Source: Chloroflexota bacterium (GTDB taxonomy: Bacteria; Chloroflexota; UBA6077; JACCZL01). From it: a stretch of DNA of 64,000 bases. Made by a program: the position numbers and the translations under genes. The stretch is from assembly GCA_020845495.1 (NCBI GenBank), contig JADLFM010000128.1, positions 1 through 64,000 of the forward strand. The letters run 5' to 3'. This document shows positions 25,088-33,639 of the stretch, one piece after another. Position 1 is the first letter of the stretch. The number at the start of each line of letters is the position of its first letter. The notes under the pieces were generated by a model. That model had not been told where the DNA came from. It did no database searches and saw nothing but the letters and a program-made list of their open reading frames with translations.

Positions 25088-25468
25088 TTGCCGATCTACA
25101 CCTACGAATGTCAGTCCTGTAGCGAAACACTCGAGAAGCGCCAGAGTTTTAGCGACGCTCCCCTCGCCACGCACGATATCTGTGGCGGCCCGTTGCGACG
25201 GGTGATCCACCCGGCTGGCATCGTCTTCAAGGGTAGCGGCTTCTACAACACCGACTACAAGAATGGGTCGAGTGCGAAGCCCTCAGATACGTCGAAGACC
25301 GAGGACAAGAACGGCTCGGCATCCCCATCGGGCGAGTCGACGTCGAACGCGAACGGCTCGTCGGGCTCGGACAGCGCGTCCTCGACGAAGAGCGACAGCG
25401 CTGCGCCCGCCAAAGCAGCGCCCGTAAAGGCCGAGAGCACCGGCACGAGCGCCTCGCCGTCGACCTGA
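25088..25468 (+). CDS. FmdB-family zinc-ribbon protein
   Basis: A 126-residue protein. Residues 1-58 match the FmdB regulatory-protein family (LPIYTYECQSCSETLEKRQSF, then DICGGPLRRVIHPAGIVFKGSGFY). The start is a TTG at 25088, recognised by the near-invariant PIYTYEC opening, with GGGAGGGAGGG just upstream. The zinc ribbon has CxxC in the first knuckle, but the second knuckle reads HDIC where CxxC is usual, so His may replace a Cys ligand. After residue 60 the protein is a Ser/Lys/Gly/Ala-rich disordered tail. The FmdB function is unclear; it may be a transcription or quality-control factor. A CIRCE operator upstream suggests heat-shock control. Confidence 0.85.
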   Translation: MPIYTYECQSCSETLEKRQSFSDAPLATHDICGGPLRRVIHPAGIVFKGSGFYNTDYKNGSSAKPSDTSKTEDKNGSASPSGESTSNANGSSGSDSASSTKSDSAAPAKAAPVKAESTGTSASPST

Positions 25469-25632
25469 CGCGCTCTCCGCACGGATCGACGGCGCGCTCG
25501 CGACGATGAGCCGGGGCCGGCGGATGCAGGCTCCGCCGGCCGCGAACGACCTCTCGCTCACCCTGGCTGAGGGAGGCGGCTGTAGCACACGCTCACACCA
25601 GCCGCCTGTCCCGACGCCGCTCCGGCGGCCCG

Positions 25633-26445
25633 CTAGATCGAGAAGTCCTCGCCTCGCCAGTAGCTACGATCTCGGCCGCTGACCGGATGCGGGATACCGC
25701 TCGGATGACCGTTCCCGACCCGCCGTTCGAGCTCGTCGACCCGCTCAATTAGCGCCCGCAGCGTCAGGCCGATCGTATCCGGCAGTGCCCCGTGCTCCAG
25801 GTCTGGCTCTCGCTGAGGTGAGCGCGGGCGTGACCGTACCACGATCTGCCCGGGCACTCCGACCACGATCGAATTGGCCGGCACCGGCTTTACCACGACC
25901 GCGTTCGCGCCGATTCGACTGTCGTCGCCGATCTCGATGGCTCCGAGTACCTTCGCCCCGGCGCCCACCACCACCCGGTTGCCGATGGTCGGGTGACGCT
26001 TGCCCCGCTGCGTGCTGACGCCGCCGAGGGTGACCCCGTGATACAGCGTCACGTCGGTACCAATCTCGGCGGTCTCGCCGATGACCACCCCCATACCGTG
26101 GTCGATGAACAACCCTGGGCCAATGCGCGCACCAGGATGAATCTCGATGCCGGTCAACAAGCGTGCAAGCTGCGACACGAGCCGACCCAGAAATCGGGCG
26201 TCGTGGCGCCAGAGCCAGTTCGCGATTCGGTACGCCCAGAGGGCGTGCAAGCCCGGATAGAGGAGCGCCACTTCCAGGCGGCCGCGGGCTGCGGGATCCC
26301 GAGCGTGAGCGGCCTTGACGTCCCGCCGCAGGACACCGAGCAGGCCATGCCGTACGTTTGACGGTGTCGGACGCGCCAGATCCTCCCGCCGAGTCATATC
26401 CTCCAGGTCAGTCGTGCGAGGTAGCGTTGGTGAGGAGGCCATCAA
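25633..26445 (-). CDS. cysE: serine O-acetyltransferase
   Basis: A 270-residue serine acetyltransferase that makes O-acetylserine from serine and acetyl-CoA, the first step of cysteine synthesis. The N-terminal helices include [21 protein letters not shown] left-handed parallel beta helix of hexapeptide repeats follows, with [41 protein letters not shown] and [13 protein letters not shown]. His in FIDHG and in YHGVTLGG and nearby Asp are the known catalytic region. The C-terminal part after about 210 is unusually long and may dock to CysK. The start overlaps the cysK stop by four bases (ATGA), so they are co-translated. Confidence 0.92.
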   Translation of the reverse strand: MMASSPTLPRTTDLEDMTRREDLARPTPSNVRHGLLGVLRRDVKAAHARDPAARGRLEVALLYPGLHALWAYRIANWLWRHDARFLGRLVSQLARLLTGIEIHPGARIGPGLFIDHGMGVVIGETAEIGTDVTLYHGVTLGGVSTQRGKRHPTIGNRVVVGAGAKVLGAIEIGDDSRIGANAVVVKPVPANSIVVGVPGQIVVRSRPRSPQREPDLEHGALPDTIGLTLRALIERVDELERRVGNGHPSGIPHPVSGRDRSYWRGEDFSI

Positions 26446-27377
26446 CCCTCCGCGAGGTCCGCGTAGAGCGGCGTGCTCAGGTATCGCTCGCCGAACGACG
26501 GGACGATCACCACAATAAGCTTACCTCGATTTTCGGGACGACGGGCCACTTCGAGCGCCGCCCAGATCGCCGCTCCGGACGAGATCCCGACCAGCAGTCC
26601 CTCCATCCGTGCCACACGCCGGGCCGTGTCGAAGGCGTCCTCGTTCTTCACTCGGATCACTTCGTCGTAGACCGTCGTGTCGAGCACTTCGGGAATGAAG
26701 CCGGCGCCGATACCCTGGATGGGGTGCGGCCCCTTCTGGCCACCGGACAGCACCGCTGATGCTTCCGGCTCCACCGCCACGACCTTGAAGGAGGGCTTGC
26801 GCGCCTTGATGACCTGACCGATGCCGGTGATCGTGCCGCCGGTGCCGATGCCGGCGACGAGGAAGTCCACCTGACCATCGGTGTCGTCCCAGATCTCCTC
26901 GGCGGTTGTCTGGCGGTGGATCTCCGGATTTGCCGGGTTGTTGAATTGCTGGGGGAGAAAATAACGCGGATCGGACGCGGCGATGCTCTCCGCCCGCTCG
27001 ATCGCACCGGCCATCCCCTCGCTGCCGGGTGTCAGGATCAGGTCGGCGCCGTAGGCGCGTAGCAACATCCGCCGCTCGACGCTCGCCGTCTCGGGCATGG
27101 TCAGGACGAGTTTGTAGCCGCGCGCCGCGCAGACGAACGCCAGCGCGATGCCAGTGTTACCGCTCGTGGGCTCGATGATGATGGTGTCCGGCTTGATCAG
27201 ACCGGCTGCTTCCGCCGCGTCGATCATCGCCACGCCGATCCGGTCTTTGACGCTGTGGGCGGGATTATAGAATTCGAGCTTGGCGACGACCGTTGCGACC
27301 GCGCCTTCAGTCACCCGGTTGAGCCGGACGAGCGGGGTGTGACCCACCAGTTTCGTCGCGTCATCAGCGATCTTCAT
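26442..27377 (-). CDS. cysK: cysteine synthase A
   Basis: A 311-residue PLP-dependent O-acetylserine sulfhydrylase (fold type II). The Schiff-base lysine is in [11 protein letters not shown], the asparagine loop in [13 protein letters not shown] and the phosphate-binding glycines in [12 protein letters not shown]. Other blocks such as [13 protein letters not shown] are typical of CysK. It converts O-acetylserine and sulfide to cysteine, using the product of cysE encoded next. The ATG at 27377 is preferred over the one at 27392 because GAGG lies six bases before it and it gives the usual CysK start. The gene has its own promoter and a leader of about 180 bases. Confidence 0.95.
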   Translation of the reverse strand: MKIADDATKLVGHTPLVRLNRVTEGAVATVVAKLEFYNPAHSVKDRIGVAMIDAAEAAGLIKPDTIIIEPTSGNTGIALAFVCAARGYKLVLTMPETASVERRMLLRAYGADLILTPGSEGMAGAIERAESIAASDPRYFLPQQFNNPANPEIHRQTTAEEIWDDTDGQVDFLVAGIGTGGTITGIGQVIKARKPSFKVVAVEPEASAVLSGGQKGPHPIQGIGAGFIPEVLDTTVYDEVIRVKNEDAFDTARRVARMEGLLVGISSGAAIWAALEVARRPENRGKLIVVIVPSFGERYLSTPLYADLAEG

Positions 27378-27516
27378 ATTCTGCCTCAACATTCTCGCTC
27401 GCGATCAAAGCGAACGCCAGACTCTCGATGCGCCCCTCATTCGGAACGATAGCGTAACTCGCGTATGTACCTCGGGCGACCCGATCGTCCTCACCCAGCG
27501 GGCGATGGGACTTCCG

Positions 27517-27545
27517 CACGGCGAGCGGCCACCTGCATCGCCGTG
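27517..27545 (-). promoter_or_regulatory. leader hairpin upstream of cysK
   Basis: CACGGCGA (27517-27524) and TCGCCGTG (27538-27545) form a perfect 8-bp stem in the leader of about 180 bases between the cysK promoter and its start codon. No T-box or known riboswitch core is recognised. Confidence 0.35.
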
Positions 27546-27564
27546 CCAAGAAGGCTATGAGGTA

Positions 27565-27593
27565 ACTATTGCGCGCCGTCGGGCACGCGTCAA
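27565..27593 (-). promoter_or_regulatory. promoter of cysK-cysE
   Basis: On the minus strand, TTGACG (27588-27593) is followed after exactly 17 bases by AATAGT (27565-27570), a good housekeeping promoter for the cysK-cysE operon. Confidence 0.65.
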
Positions 27594-28034
27594 TCCAGTC
27601 CGGCAGCGTCACAGGGTCTCAGCGGGGCGCTGGCCGCCGGCCTTGCCGCGACTGGCGTCTCTGCCGCTGGCTGGTCCGCAGCCAACCTTTCGGTGCTGTT
27701 ATCGGTCACTCTGCCCTCTCTCGAACGCGCCGGGGGGCTGAGCGCGGAGACTCCGCGTTCGGCCTCCAGTTGGCTGGTCGGCCACTCTCCCGCCTACGCT
27801 CGAAGCGTCTTTCGTTCGGCGCACCCAGAGCGGCGCCGCCGCACGATGAGGATGTTTTTGGACTTGACAGATCGAGTAAGTCGAGAATAAACGGTTGGTG
27901 GAGGAAGCGTCAAGCCTCGATAGGCTTCCCGAGGGCGAGGCGAGAGGGTTGCTGCACAGAGCGTATGCGCCCGCCTGCCCAATCGTGAGTCATGGCGTAC
28001 AATCGGCCGGATTACACGTCAGGGCTGGTGAGGC
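27594..28034. other. intergenic region before dtd
   Basis: This holds no gene I can support. Plus-strand TTGACA at 27864-27869 is a perfect -35 hexamer, and AATAAA about 17 bases later is a poor -10. A TACAAT near 27997 is a second candidate -10 for dtd. Confidence 0.4.
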
Positions 28035-28493
28035 ATGCGGGCGGTCTGTCAGCGAGTGAGTCGAGCGCGAGTGACCGTCGACGGTGAGGTCGCCGGTGAG
28101 ATCGGGAACGGCTGGGCGGTGCTGCTCGGCGTCGGGCCGCGCGACGACACAGCGATTGCTGCGCGGATGGCCGACAAGATCGTCGGGCTGCGGGTCTTCG
28201 AGGACGAAGCCGGCAAGATGAATCGCTCGGTGCTCGACGTCGGCGGCGCGGTGCTGGTCGTCTCTCAGTTCACGCTCTACGCCGACACGTCGCGCGGGCG
28301 GCGGCCGGGCTTTACCGGCGCGGCCCCACCGGCTGTGGCCGAGCCGCTGGTCCAGTACGTCGCCGAGATGATTCGGACGCGCGGGCTGACGGTGGCGACG
28401 GGGCGCTTCGGCACGATGATGGACGTCGAGCTCACGAACCACGGTCCGGTTACCATCGTTCTCGCCGACGAGGGCCAGGACGCGCCCGCATGA
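28035..28493 (+). CDS. dtd: D-aminoacyl-tRNA deacylase
   Basis: A 152-residue protein of the DTD family, which removes D-amino acids mistakenly charged to tRNA. MRAVCQRVSRARVTVDGE is the normal start. The family motif SQFTLYADTSRGRRPGF (chiral-proofreading and catalytic loop) and TGRFGTMMDVELTNHGPVT with the Gly-Pro cross-subunit signature (NHGPVT) are both present. The length is usual. GGTGAGG lies a few bases before the ATG. It is followed closely by a methyltransferase gene on the same strand. Confidence 0.95.
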   Translation: MRAVCQRVSRARVTVDGEVAGEIGNGWAVLLGVGPRDDTAIAARMADKIVGLRVFEDEAGKMNRSVLDVGGAVLVVSQFTLYADTSRGRRPGFTGAAPPAVAEPLVQYVAEMIRTRGLTVATGRFGTMMDVELTNHGPVTIVLADEGQDAPA

Positions 28494-28503
28494 CTGCGCC
28501 AGC

Positions 28504-29265
28504 GTGACTGTGCCCCCCGAACGAATCCAGAAGTCGGCTGCGTGGTGGGATGATTTCTGGCGGCGGCCGTTCGCGGCCATTGGACGTCCGCTGACCTGTC
28601 GACGGACCGTCGAGGAGGCGCTTCGGCTGCTGGGCCGGGATCTCACCCGGCCGAGTCGTGAAGGAGCAGCGGTGCGTCTGCTCGACCTTGGTTGCGGCCA
28701 CGGCGATCTGACCGGCCTGCTCCTGACCGACGAGCGGGTCCAGATGGTTGGGCTGGACCTCTCGCCGGAAGCGTTGGCGCAGCACCGCGCCCGTCACGGC
28801 GGGCATCTGCCGCCACGCCTCGGGCTGGTGCGTGGGAGCGTCTACCGACTGCCGTTCCTGGATGGCGCCTTCGATGCGGTGGTCAGCTTCGGCTACGCCA
28901 GCGCCGCCTCGTATGAGGGAGCCGAGCACGAGCTAGCTCGAGTGCTACGGCCGGGCGGCGCGGCCGTCGTCGACTTCGCGAGCCCGAGCCTCTACCACTG
29001 GCTCGCCACGCCGGCCGCCACGCGCGACTGGTATCGCCGCTATCGCGATCCTCAGGCCGGTCAGTACCACTTTGGCTGGCGCGGCCTCCGCGAGCACTTC
29101 GCGCCGGCCGGTCTGCGGGTCGAGGCGATCCGCTACCTGAACGCCTACCCGCCGTTGCCGTGGCTGGCCGAGCAGCCGTGGACCGCGAGACTGGATCGGA
29201 TTCTAGCGTGGCTGCTCGGCCCGCTCCTCGGGCGGGTGCTACTCGTGCGTCTGCGCCGGGTCTGA
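28504..29265 (+). CDS. class I SAM-dependent methyltransferase
   Basis: A 253-residue Rossmann-fold methyltransferase. Motif I is VRLLDLGCGHGDLTGLL, followed by VGLDLSPEALAQHRARH, LGLVRGSVYRLPFLDGAFDAVVSF and ELARVLRPGGAAVVDF, in the order usual for the Methyltransf_11 family. The substrate is unknown. The C-terminal part (AIRYLNAYPPLPWLAEQPWTARLDRILAWLLGPLLGRVLL) is hydrophobic, so the substrate may be a membrane lipid. The start is GTG at 28504, or GTG two codons later, and no clear ribosome site is seen. It starts 10 bases after dtd, so the two are probably co-transcribed. Confidence 0.85.
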   Translation: MTVPPERIQKSAAWWDDFWRRPFAAIGRPLTCRRTVEEALRLLGRDLTRPSREGAAVRLLDLGCGHGDLTGLLLTDERVQMVGLDLSPEALAQHRARHGGHLPPRLGLVRGSVYRLPFLDGAFDAVVSFGYASAASYEGAEHELARVLRPGGAAVVDFASPSLYHWLATPAATRDWYRRYRDPQAGQYHFGWRGLREHFAPAGLRVEAIRYLNAYPPLPWLAEQPWTARLDRILAWLLGPLLGRVLLVRLRRV

Positions 29266-29279
29266 GCGGGCGCAGCCCC

Positions 29280-29321
29280 CTGAGCGCAGCCCCTTGAGCG
29301 CAGCCCCTTGAGCGCAGCCCC
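29280..29321 (+). repeat. 14-bp tandem repeat, three copies
   Basis: (C/T)TGAGCGCAGCCCC is repeated three times just after the methyltransferase stop, between convergent genes. Confidence 0.85.
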
Positions 29322-29344
29322 CTCCCTTCGGGACTGTCGCCTCG

Positions 29345-30373
29345 TCAGGAGGGCACTGGTGCGTCCGCCCGCAGCAATCCCTCGGTTTTCAGCTCAGACC
29401 AGAAGTCGGCAGGAATGTTTGCACGCATCCATGCGACGTTGGCGCGGGCTTGCTCGGGCGTGTTCGGGCCGGGGATGATCGAGGCCACGGCCGGATGTCC
29501 GAACGGGAATTGAAGGGCGGCGGCCCCGAGCGGCACGCCGTAGCGCTTCCCAACCGCCGCGATCCGGCGGGTCCGCTCGACGACCGGCGCCTGGGCAGGC
29601 TGGTACCCATAGGTCGGGTCGTCGTCCGGGCCGCGCGCCAGGATGCCGGAGGCGAACGGCGCTCCGATCACGACCGAGGCGCCACGCTGGACGCAGAGCG
29701 GCAGTTCGGCGTCCAACGCGGCTTGATTCAGCAGGGTATACGGCATCGCAACGATGAAGAAGTCGAGGTCGAAGCGCTCGAGAAAGCGCGGGATGAAGCC
29801 GGTCACGTTGATGCCGGCGCCGATGGCCTTGATCTCACCGCGTTCCTTCAACCCCACGAGCGCACGGTAGCCGCCTCCTCTATCCAGTTCGTCGAAGCGG
29901 GCCTGCACCCCCTCCTCGGTCAGGTGGTAGCCAAAGTCGAGGTCGTGGATCAGCAAGGCGTCGATGGTATTGATCCCGAGGCGCTGGAGGCTGTCCTCAT
30001 AGGAGCGCAGGATGCCGTCATGGGTGTAGTCGAAGTGGACCACGAACGGCAGGCCGCCGGCCCAGCGCTCCTGGCTGAACGTCATGGGGTCAGCCGGGCG
30101 CTGAAGGACGCGCCCGACCTTGGTGCTCAGGACGTAGCTGTCGCGCGGCTTCGTTCGCAGGATGTGGCCGAGCCGGTGCTCGCTCTTGCCGGTGCCGTAC
30201 CAGGGCGCCGTGTCGTAATAGCCGATCCTCTCCGCGTACGCTGCCTCGACGGTCGCGTCAGCCTGGGTTTCCGGGGTAGCGGCTCGCGCATCGCCGAGCG
30301 TCGCGGTACCGAACCCGAGTCGGGTGACCTGAAGGCCGGTCCTACCAATCGTGCTCTGCGCCAGGGGGTCCAT
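29345..30373 (-). CDS. aldo/keto reductase family protein
   Basis: A 342-residue NAD(P)H-dependent aldo/keto reductase (TIM barrel). The start IGRTGLQVTRLGFGTATLG is typical. The tetrad is visible: Asp and Tyr in YYDTAPWYGTGKSE, Lys in VLSTKVGRVL and His in ALLIHDLDF. It most resembles the D-threo-aldose 1-dehydrogenase branch of the family, which oxidises free sugars such as L-fucose, but substrate is not settled. Near the C terminus, PNTPEQARANV supports cofactor phosphate binding. The gene is minus-strand and convergent with the dtd-methyltransferase pair. Confidence 0.88.
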   Translation of the reverse strand: MDPLAQSTIGRTGLQVTRLGFGTATLGDARAATPETQADATVEAAYAERIGYYDTAPWYGTGKSEHRLGHILRTKPRDSYVLSTKVGRVLQRPADPMTFSQERWAGGLPFVVHFDYTHDGILRSYEDSLQRLGINTIDALLIHDLDFGYHLTEEGVQARFDELDRGGGYRALVGLKERGEIKAIGAGINVTGFIPRFLERFDLDFFIVAMPYTLLNQAALDAELPLCVQRGASVVIGAPFASGILARGPDDDPTYGYQPAQAPVVERTRRIAAVGKRYGVPLGAAALQFPFGHPAVASIIPGPNTPEQARANVAWMRANIPADFWSELKTEGLLRADAPVPS

Positions 30374-30410
30374 CGCCGCTCACCTCGTCTGCATCGATCG
30401 ACACTATAGC

Positions 30411-30525
30411 GGTCATCGTGGGAAGGGGAGAGCGGTCAGCGTGGGAAGCAATCGAGACGGTCTGGGTGGCGCCTGCCGCCAGCACGTCATCGTGGGAGGG
30501 GGATGACGGTCATCGTGGGAAGGGG
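30411..30525 (+). repeat. four dispersed copies of GGTCATCGTGGGA(A/G)GGGG
   Basis: Copies at about 30411-30428, 30433-30448 (degenerate), 30485-30502 and 30508-30525 lie between the aldo/keto reductase and SUI1 genes. They are in direct orientation with unequal spacing, so they are not a CRISPR array. Function is unknown. Confidence 0.6.
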
Positions 30526-30574
30526 GGGAATCACCCACCCGCCCGGCGCGCCCAGTCTCTCAGGCCATGGCTCC

Positions 30575-30931
30575 TCAGCCGCCAGCCAACTTGACGCGGT
30601 ACCCGAGCTCGGTCAGGCGGGCGGCGACGCGCTCGCGGTGGTCGCCCTGGATCTCGAGGTTGCCGTCGCTGACGGTCCCGCCGGAGCCGCAGAGGCGCTT
30701 GAGGGTCGTCGCGATCTCGCCGAGCGCGGCGTCGTTGCCGGGCAGGCCGGTGACGACGGTGACGGTCTTGCCGCGCCGTCCCTTGCGGTCGCGCGAGACG
30801 CGCACGACGCCATCCCCGCCTGCTGGTTGTCGGGGCTTCGGGCAGACGCAGGCTTCGAGGCGGCGCTTGCAGTTCGAGCAGCGGTCGAGACGGCCACGAT
30901 CGGAGTCGTAGACCACGCGATTGCCCTGCAT
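30575..30931 (-). CDS. SUI1/eIF1 family translation factor (YciH-like)
   Basis: A 118-residue protein. An N-terminal Cys cluster (RCSNCKRRLEACVCP) suggests a bound metal. The SUI1 domain follows, with DRKGRRGKTVTVVTGLPGNDAALGEIATTLKRLCGSGGTVSDGNLEIQGDHRERVAARLTELG, matching eIF1/YciH proteins that check start-codon selection. In bacteria YciH is thought to modulate initiation in stress. No ribosome site precedes the ATG; a TACAAT ends six bases before it, so the mRNA is probably leaderless. That is apt for a start-selection factor but could be coincidence. Confidence 0.9.
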   Translation of the reverse strand: MQGNRVVYDSDRGRLDRCSNCKRRLEACVCPKPRQPAGGDGVVRVSRDRKGRRGKTVTVVTGLPGNDAALGEIATTLKRLCGSGGTVSDGNLEIQGDHRERVAARLTELGYRVKLAGG

Positions 30932-30937
30932 GCCCGA

Positions 30938-30943
30938 ATTGTA
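30938..30943 (-). promoter_or_regulatory. -10 hexamer of the SUI1 gene
   Basis: TACAAT on minus ends six bases before the ATG at 30931, leaving no room for a ribosome site. No clear -35 is seen. Confidence 0.4.
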
Positions 30944-30997
30944 TCGAACGCCGAACGGTCTTTCTGGGCGGGGCCGGAGGATCCCGCATCCCTGCGC

Positions 30998-31028
30998 TTG
31001 ACACAGCGGCGCGTGCAGCCGACGATAG
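30998..31028 (+). promoter_or_regulatory. candidate promoter of the deacetylase gene
   Basis: A perfect TTGACA (30998-31003) is followed after 18-19 bases by CGATAG near 31023-31028, a weak -10. The deacetylase ATG is at 31045. Confidence 0.4.
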
Positions 31029-31044
31029 GGCCGCGAGGGACACT

Positions 31045-31878
31045 ATGCGACGATGTTGGTTCACGATTCGCCCGCACGTTCCGTGGCAGTGGCAGGCCAC
31101 GTTCATCGGCATCGCACTCGGGATGGCGCTCGTCTGGACCGCCGAGCCGGCACGGGGACAGGTCTTCCAGCCGAACGCGCCGGCCGATGCACCGGCCGTC
31201 CGGACGGCTGCCTGCCGGCCCTCGACGCCCGCCGTCGGGCCAGTGCCGGGCCGCTCGATCGTGGTGGAGCGTGGGCCGGCTGAGTGTCAGACGGTCGCGC
31301 TGACGTTCGACGCGGGCGCGGATCGCGGATACGCCGAACTGATCCTGGATATCCTGCGTGAGCAGCAGGTTCCGGCCTCATTCGGCATGACTGGTATCTG
31401 GGCCGAGAAGAACCCAGACCTGGTGAGGCGAATCGTGGACGACGGCCACGAGCTCATCAACCACACCTGGGACCACGGCTCGTTCACTGGCTTCTCGCCG
31501 CGCACCCCGACGCTCGGGCCAGCCGAGCGCCGCGACCAGCTCGACCGCACGAACGAACTGGTCGTTGGACTGACTGGCACGAGCACCCGCCCCTACTTCC
31601 GGCCGCCCTATGGTGACCTGAACGACGGCGTGCTGAAGGACGTCTCGGACAATGGCTACGACTACACGATCATGTGGACGGTTGACTCGCTTGGCTGGAA
31701 CCATCTGCCGGCCGCCGGTATCGTCGAGCGCTGCCTGAGCCGAGCGGCGCCAGGGGCGATCTACATCTTCCACGTCGGCGCCGACTCCCAGGATGCCCAG
31801 GCGCTCGGAACGGTGATCGCTGGCCTCCGCGAGCAGGGCTACGGCTTCGTGACGATCACTGACCTCCTCGGTCTGTAG
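31045..31878 (+). CDS. secreted polysaccharide deacetylase (NodB family)
   Basis: A 277-residue exported carbohydrate esterase family 4 protein. The signal peptide spans about 1-38 (cut near ARG/QVF). The NodB domain has VALTFDAGADRGYAELILDILR, where the catalytic base Asp89 is present and the second Asp of the TFDDG form is Ala, a known variant (TFDAG). The metal ligands are His140 and His144 in INHTWDHGS. Later RPPYGDLNDGV and YIFHVG are family motifs, the last with a catalytic His. It removes acetyl groups from peptidoglycan or extracellular polysaccharide outside the cell. The ATG at 31045 follows GAGGGACACT. Confidence 0.9.
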   Translation: MRRCWFTIRPHVPWQWQATFIGIALGMALVWTAEPARGQVFQPNAPADAPAVRTAACRPSTPAVGPVPGRSIVVERGPAECQTVALTFDAGADRGYAELILDILREQQVPASFGMTGIWAEKNPDLVRRIVDDGHELINHTWDHGSFTGFSPRTPTLGPAERRDQLDRTNELVVGLTGTSTRPYFRPPYGDLNDGVLKDVSDNGYDYTIMWTVDSLGWNHLPAAGIVERCLSRAAPGAIYIFHVGADSQDAQALGTVIAGLREQGYGFVTITDLLGL

Positions 31879-31894
31879 GCGCTGTGCGGAATCC

Positions 31895-32845
31895 TTACGA
31901 ACTGGCGCTGGTGTAGCGGCGCAGCGAGTAGCCCCAGAAGCGGTGTGAGGCCCACAGCAGCGCCAGCGTCAGCCCGATCTGGTACGGGAGCATCGTGGCG
32001 TCGAGGAGGCCGAGCAGCGCCTTCGTGGGGAGGGTAGCGATGGTCGCGATCGGCAGGCCGTAGGTCAGTAGCGGCTTGAGCAGCCCGCTGTAAACGTCGG
32101 TGGGCACCCGCGCGAGATCCCGAAACGGCACGATCAGCGCGGCGATGTTGTTGATTCGGCCCGTCCAGAGCGCCAACGTCACCGTGACGAACCAGATCGC
32201 GTAGAGCGAGAGGAGGGCACAGAGCAGGAGCAGGCCGTACTGGAGCATCTCCAATGGCCCCGGCTGCAAGCCCGCGCGCAGCACCCCAACCACCACGTAG
32301 AACAGCCCGACCACGGCGGTCGGGAGATCGGCGAAGTCCACGTATCGTACCGAAACAAGGAACTGGCTCGAAATCGGCTTCACTAGCACGAAGTCAAGCT
32401 CGCCCTTGTTCACCAGGTCCGAGAGTTTCTGCATGTTGCGCTGGAAGACCGTCGAGAGCAGACTCTCGACCACCAGGAACGAGCCGGTCAGGATGAACAT
32501 CTCGTCGAGCGTCCAGCCGGCGACCTGACGAACGTTCCCGAAGACCATGCCGCTTATCACCATCGACATACCGGACCAGAGGATCGTCGCGGCGGTCGTG
32601 AAGGCGAAGTTGGCGCGGAACTCCATCTCACGTGCAAGGCAGGTCCGCAGGCACATCGCGTAGACCCGCCCGTAACGGGCAAGCCGCCCGAGCAGTGCGC
32701 GGTCCCGCCCGTCGCGGGCCAGGTCGTCATGCTCGCCCAGCAACGCGCCGCTGTCACCGGATGCCGCCGGCTCCGGCCGAGGTAGCGCCGGCATGGGAGG
32801 CGGCGTAGGGGGCGACGGAGCGGCAGGCAGCGCGGCGTCGCTCAT
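31895..32845 (-). CDS. ABC-2 family exporter permease (PF06182-type)
   Basis: A 316-residue membrane protein with six hydrophobic segments. VNKGELDFVLVKPISSQFLVSVRY is the recognisable core motif of the ABC-2 permease branch with DUF990 (PF06182), here second in a gene pair. The first 65 residues are Pro/Ala-rich and charged, without homology. The start at 32845 overlaps the preceding permease stop by four bases (ATGA) and was chosen for that reason. Together with the other permease and the ATPase it should form a multidrug or lipid/glycan exporter. The substrate is unknown. Confidence 0.85.
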   Translation of the reverse strand: MSDAALPAAPSPPTPPPMPALPRPEPAASGDSGALLGEHDDLARDGRDRALLGRLARYGRVYAMCLRTCLAREMEFRANFAFTTAATILWSGMSMVISGMVFGNVRQVAGWTLDEMFILTGSFLVVESLLSTVFQRNMQKLSDLVNKGELDFVLVKPISSQFLVSVRYVDFADLPTAVVGLFYVVVGVLRAGLQPGPLEMLQYGLLLLCALLSLYAIWFVTVTLALWTGRINNIAALIVPFRDLARVPTDVYSGLLKPLLTYGLPIATIATLPTKALLGLLDATMLPYQIGLTLALLWASHRFWGYSLRRYTSASS

Positions 32846-33639
32846 CCGCCCACCGACTCGTAGCGGCGGAGGCCGCGCCGCCAGAGCGCCTGTCCCAGCA
32901 GCGCGAGCAGCCCTAGCCAGAGCACTTGCTGGCCGATCGCCCACCAGGCATCGAGGCCGACGGTCTGCCCGAGCAGGATCGAGAGCGGAATGTGGTACGT
33001 CGCGCCAATCGGCAGCGCCAGCGCGACGGTCTGGAGCGGGCCAGGCAGCAGCGCGATCGGCAGCAACACCCCGCCGAAGACGACGGCGATGACCTCGTAG
33101 AGGGTTGAGAGGCCGGTGATGTCATTCAGCCAGAAGCTGAGCAGTCCGAGGCAGAGCTTCAGGAAGAACGAGACGAGGTAGCCGAAAACCAGGCTCAGCA
33201 CGAGCAGCGGCACGCTGGCCAGGGAGAGCACGTTGCCCCCCATACTCGGACCCAGCCAGAGCAGGCAGAGCAGCACGACCGGTGTGACGAGCAACGAGCG
33301 GATCACCTTCCAGGCCATCTCGGTCAGGAACCAGAATGTCCAGAGTGGGAACGGCTGGGTCAGGCGCGTCGAGAGCCAGCCGTTGCGGATATCGAAGTCG
33401 ATGCCCCACTCGACGTGGGTGGTCAGGACAGTCCGGAGCACCATCACACCCATCGTGTAGGTCAGCATGGCGGCCAGATCGTAACCGGCAATCGTGGTCT
33501 GATCCTGGTAGGCCGCCAGCCAGAGGAACGCCATCATGATCGGCGGCACCACGTCGAACAGGAACCAGATCATCGCTTCGACCCGATATTGGAGCGCCTC
33601 CTGCAATCCCATCATCCAGAGCGTGGCGTACAGCCTCAC
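32842..33639 (-). CDS. ABC-2 family exporter permease (PF06182-type)
   Basis: A 265-residue membrane protein with about six hydrophobic segments (MMGLQEALQYRVEAMIWFLFDVVPPIMMAFLWLA first). It shares with its neighbour the STRLTQPFPLWTFWFLTEMAW region that corresponds to the LVKP loop. The two subunits presumably form a heterodimeric pore. The start overlaps the ATPase stop by four bases, so all three are translated together. Function in export rather than import is inferred from the family, and from the absence of a binding protein. Confidence 0.85.
   Translation of the reverse strand: MRLYATLWMMGLQEALQYRVEAMIWFLFDVVPPIMMAFLWLAAYQDQTTIAGYDLAAMLTYTMGVMVLRTVLTTHVEWGIDFDIRNGWLSTRLTQPFPLWTFWFLTEMAWKVIRSLLVTPVVLLCLLWLGPSMGGNVLSLASVPLLVLSLVFGYLVSFFLKLCLGLLSFWLNDITGLSTLYEVIAVVFGGVLLPIALLPGPLQTVALALPIGATYHIPLSILLGQTVGLDAWWAIGQQVLWLGLLALLGQALWRRGLRRYESVGG

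Noticed and set aside
27378..27560. T-box or other riboswitch before cysK
   Set aside because: Only one hairpin is visible and the T-box core sequence is absent.
30411..30525. CRISPR-like set of four repeats
   Set aside because: Unequal spacing, degenerate copies and no cas genes.
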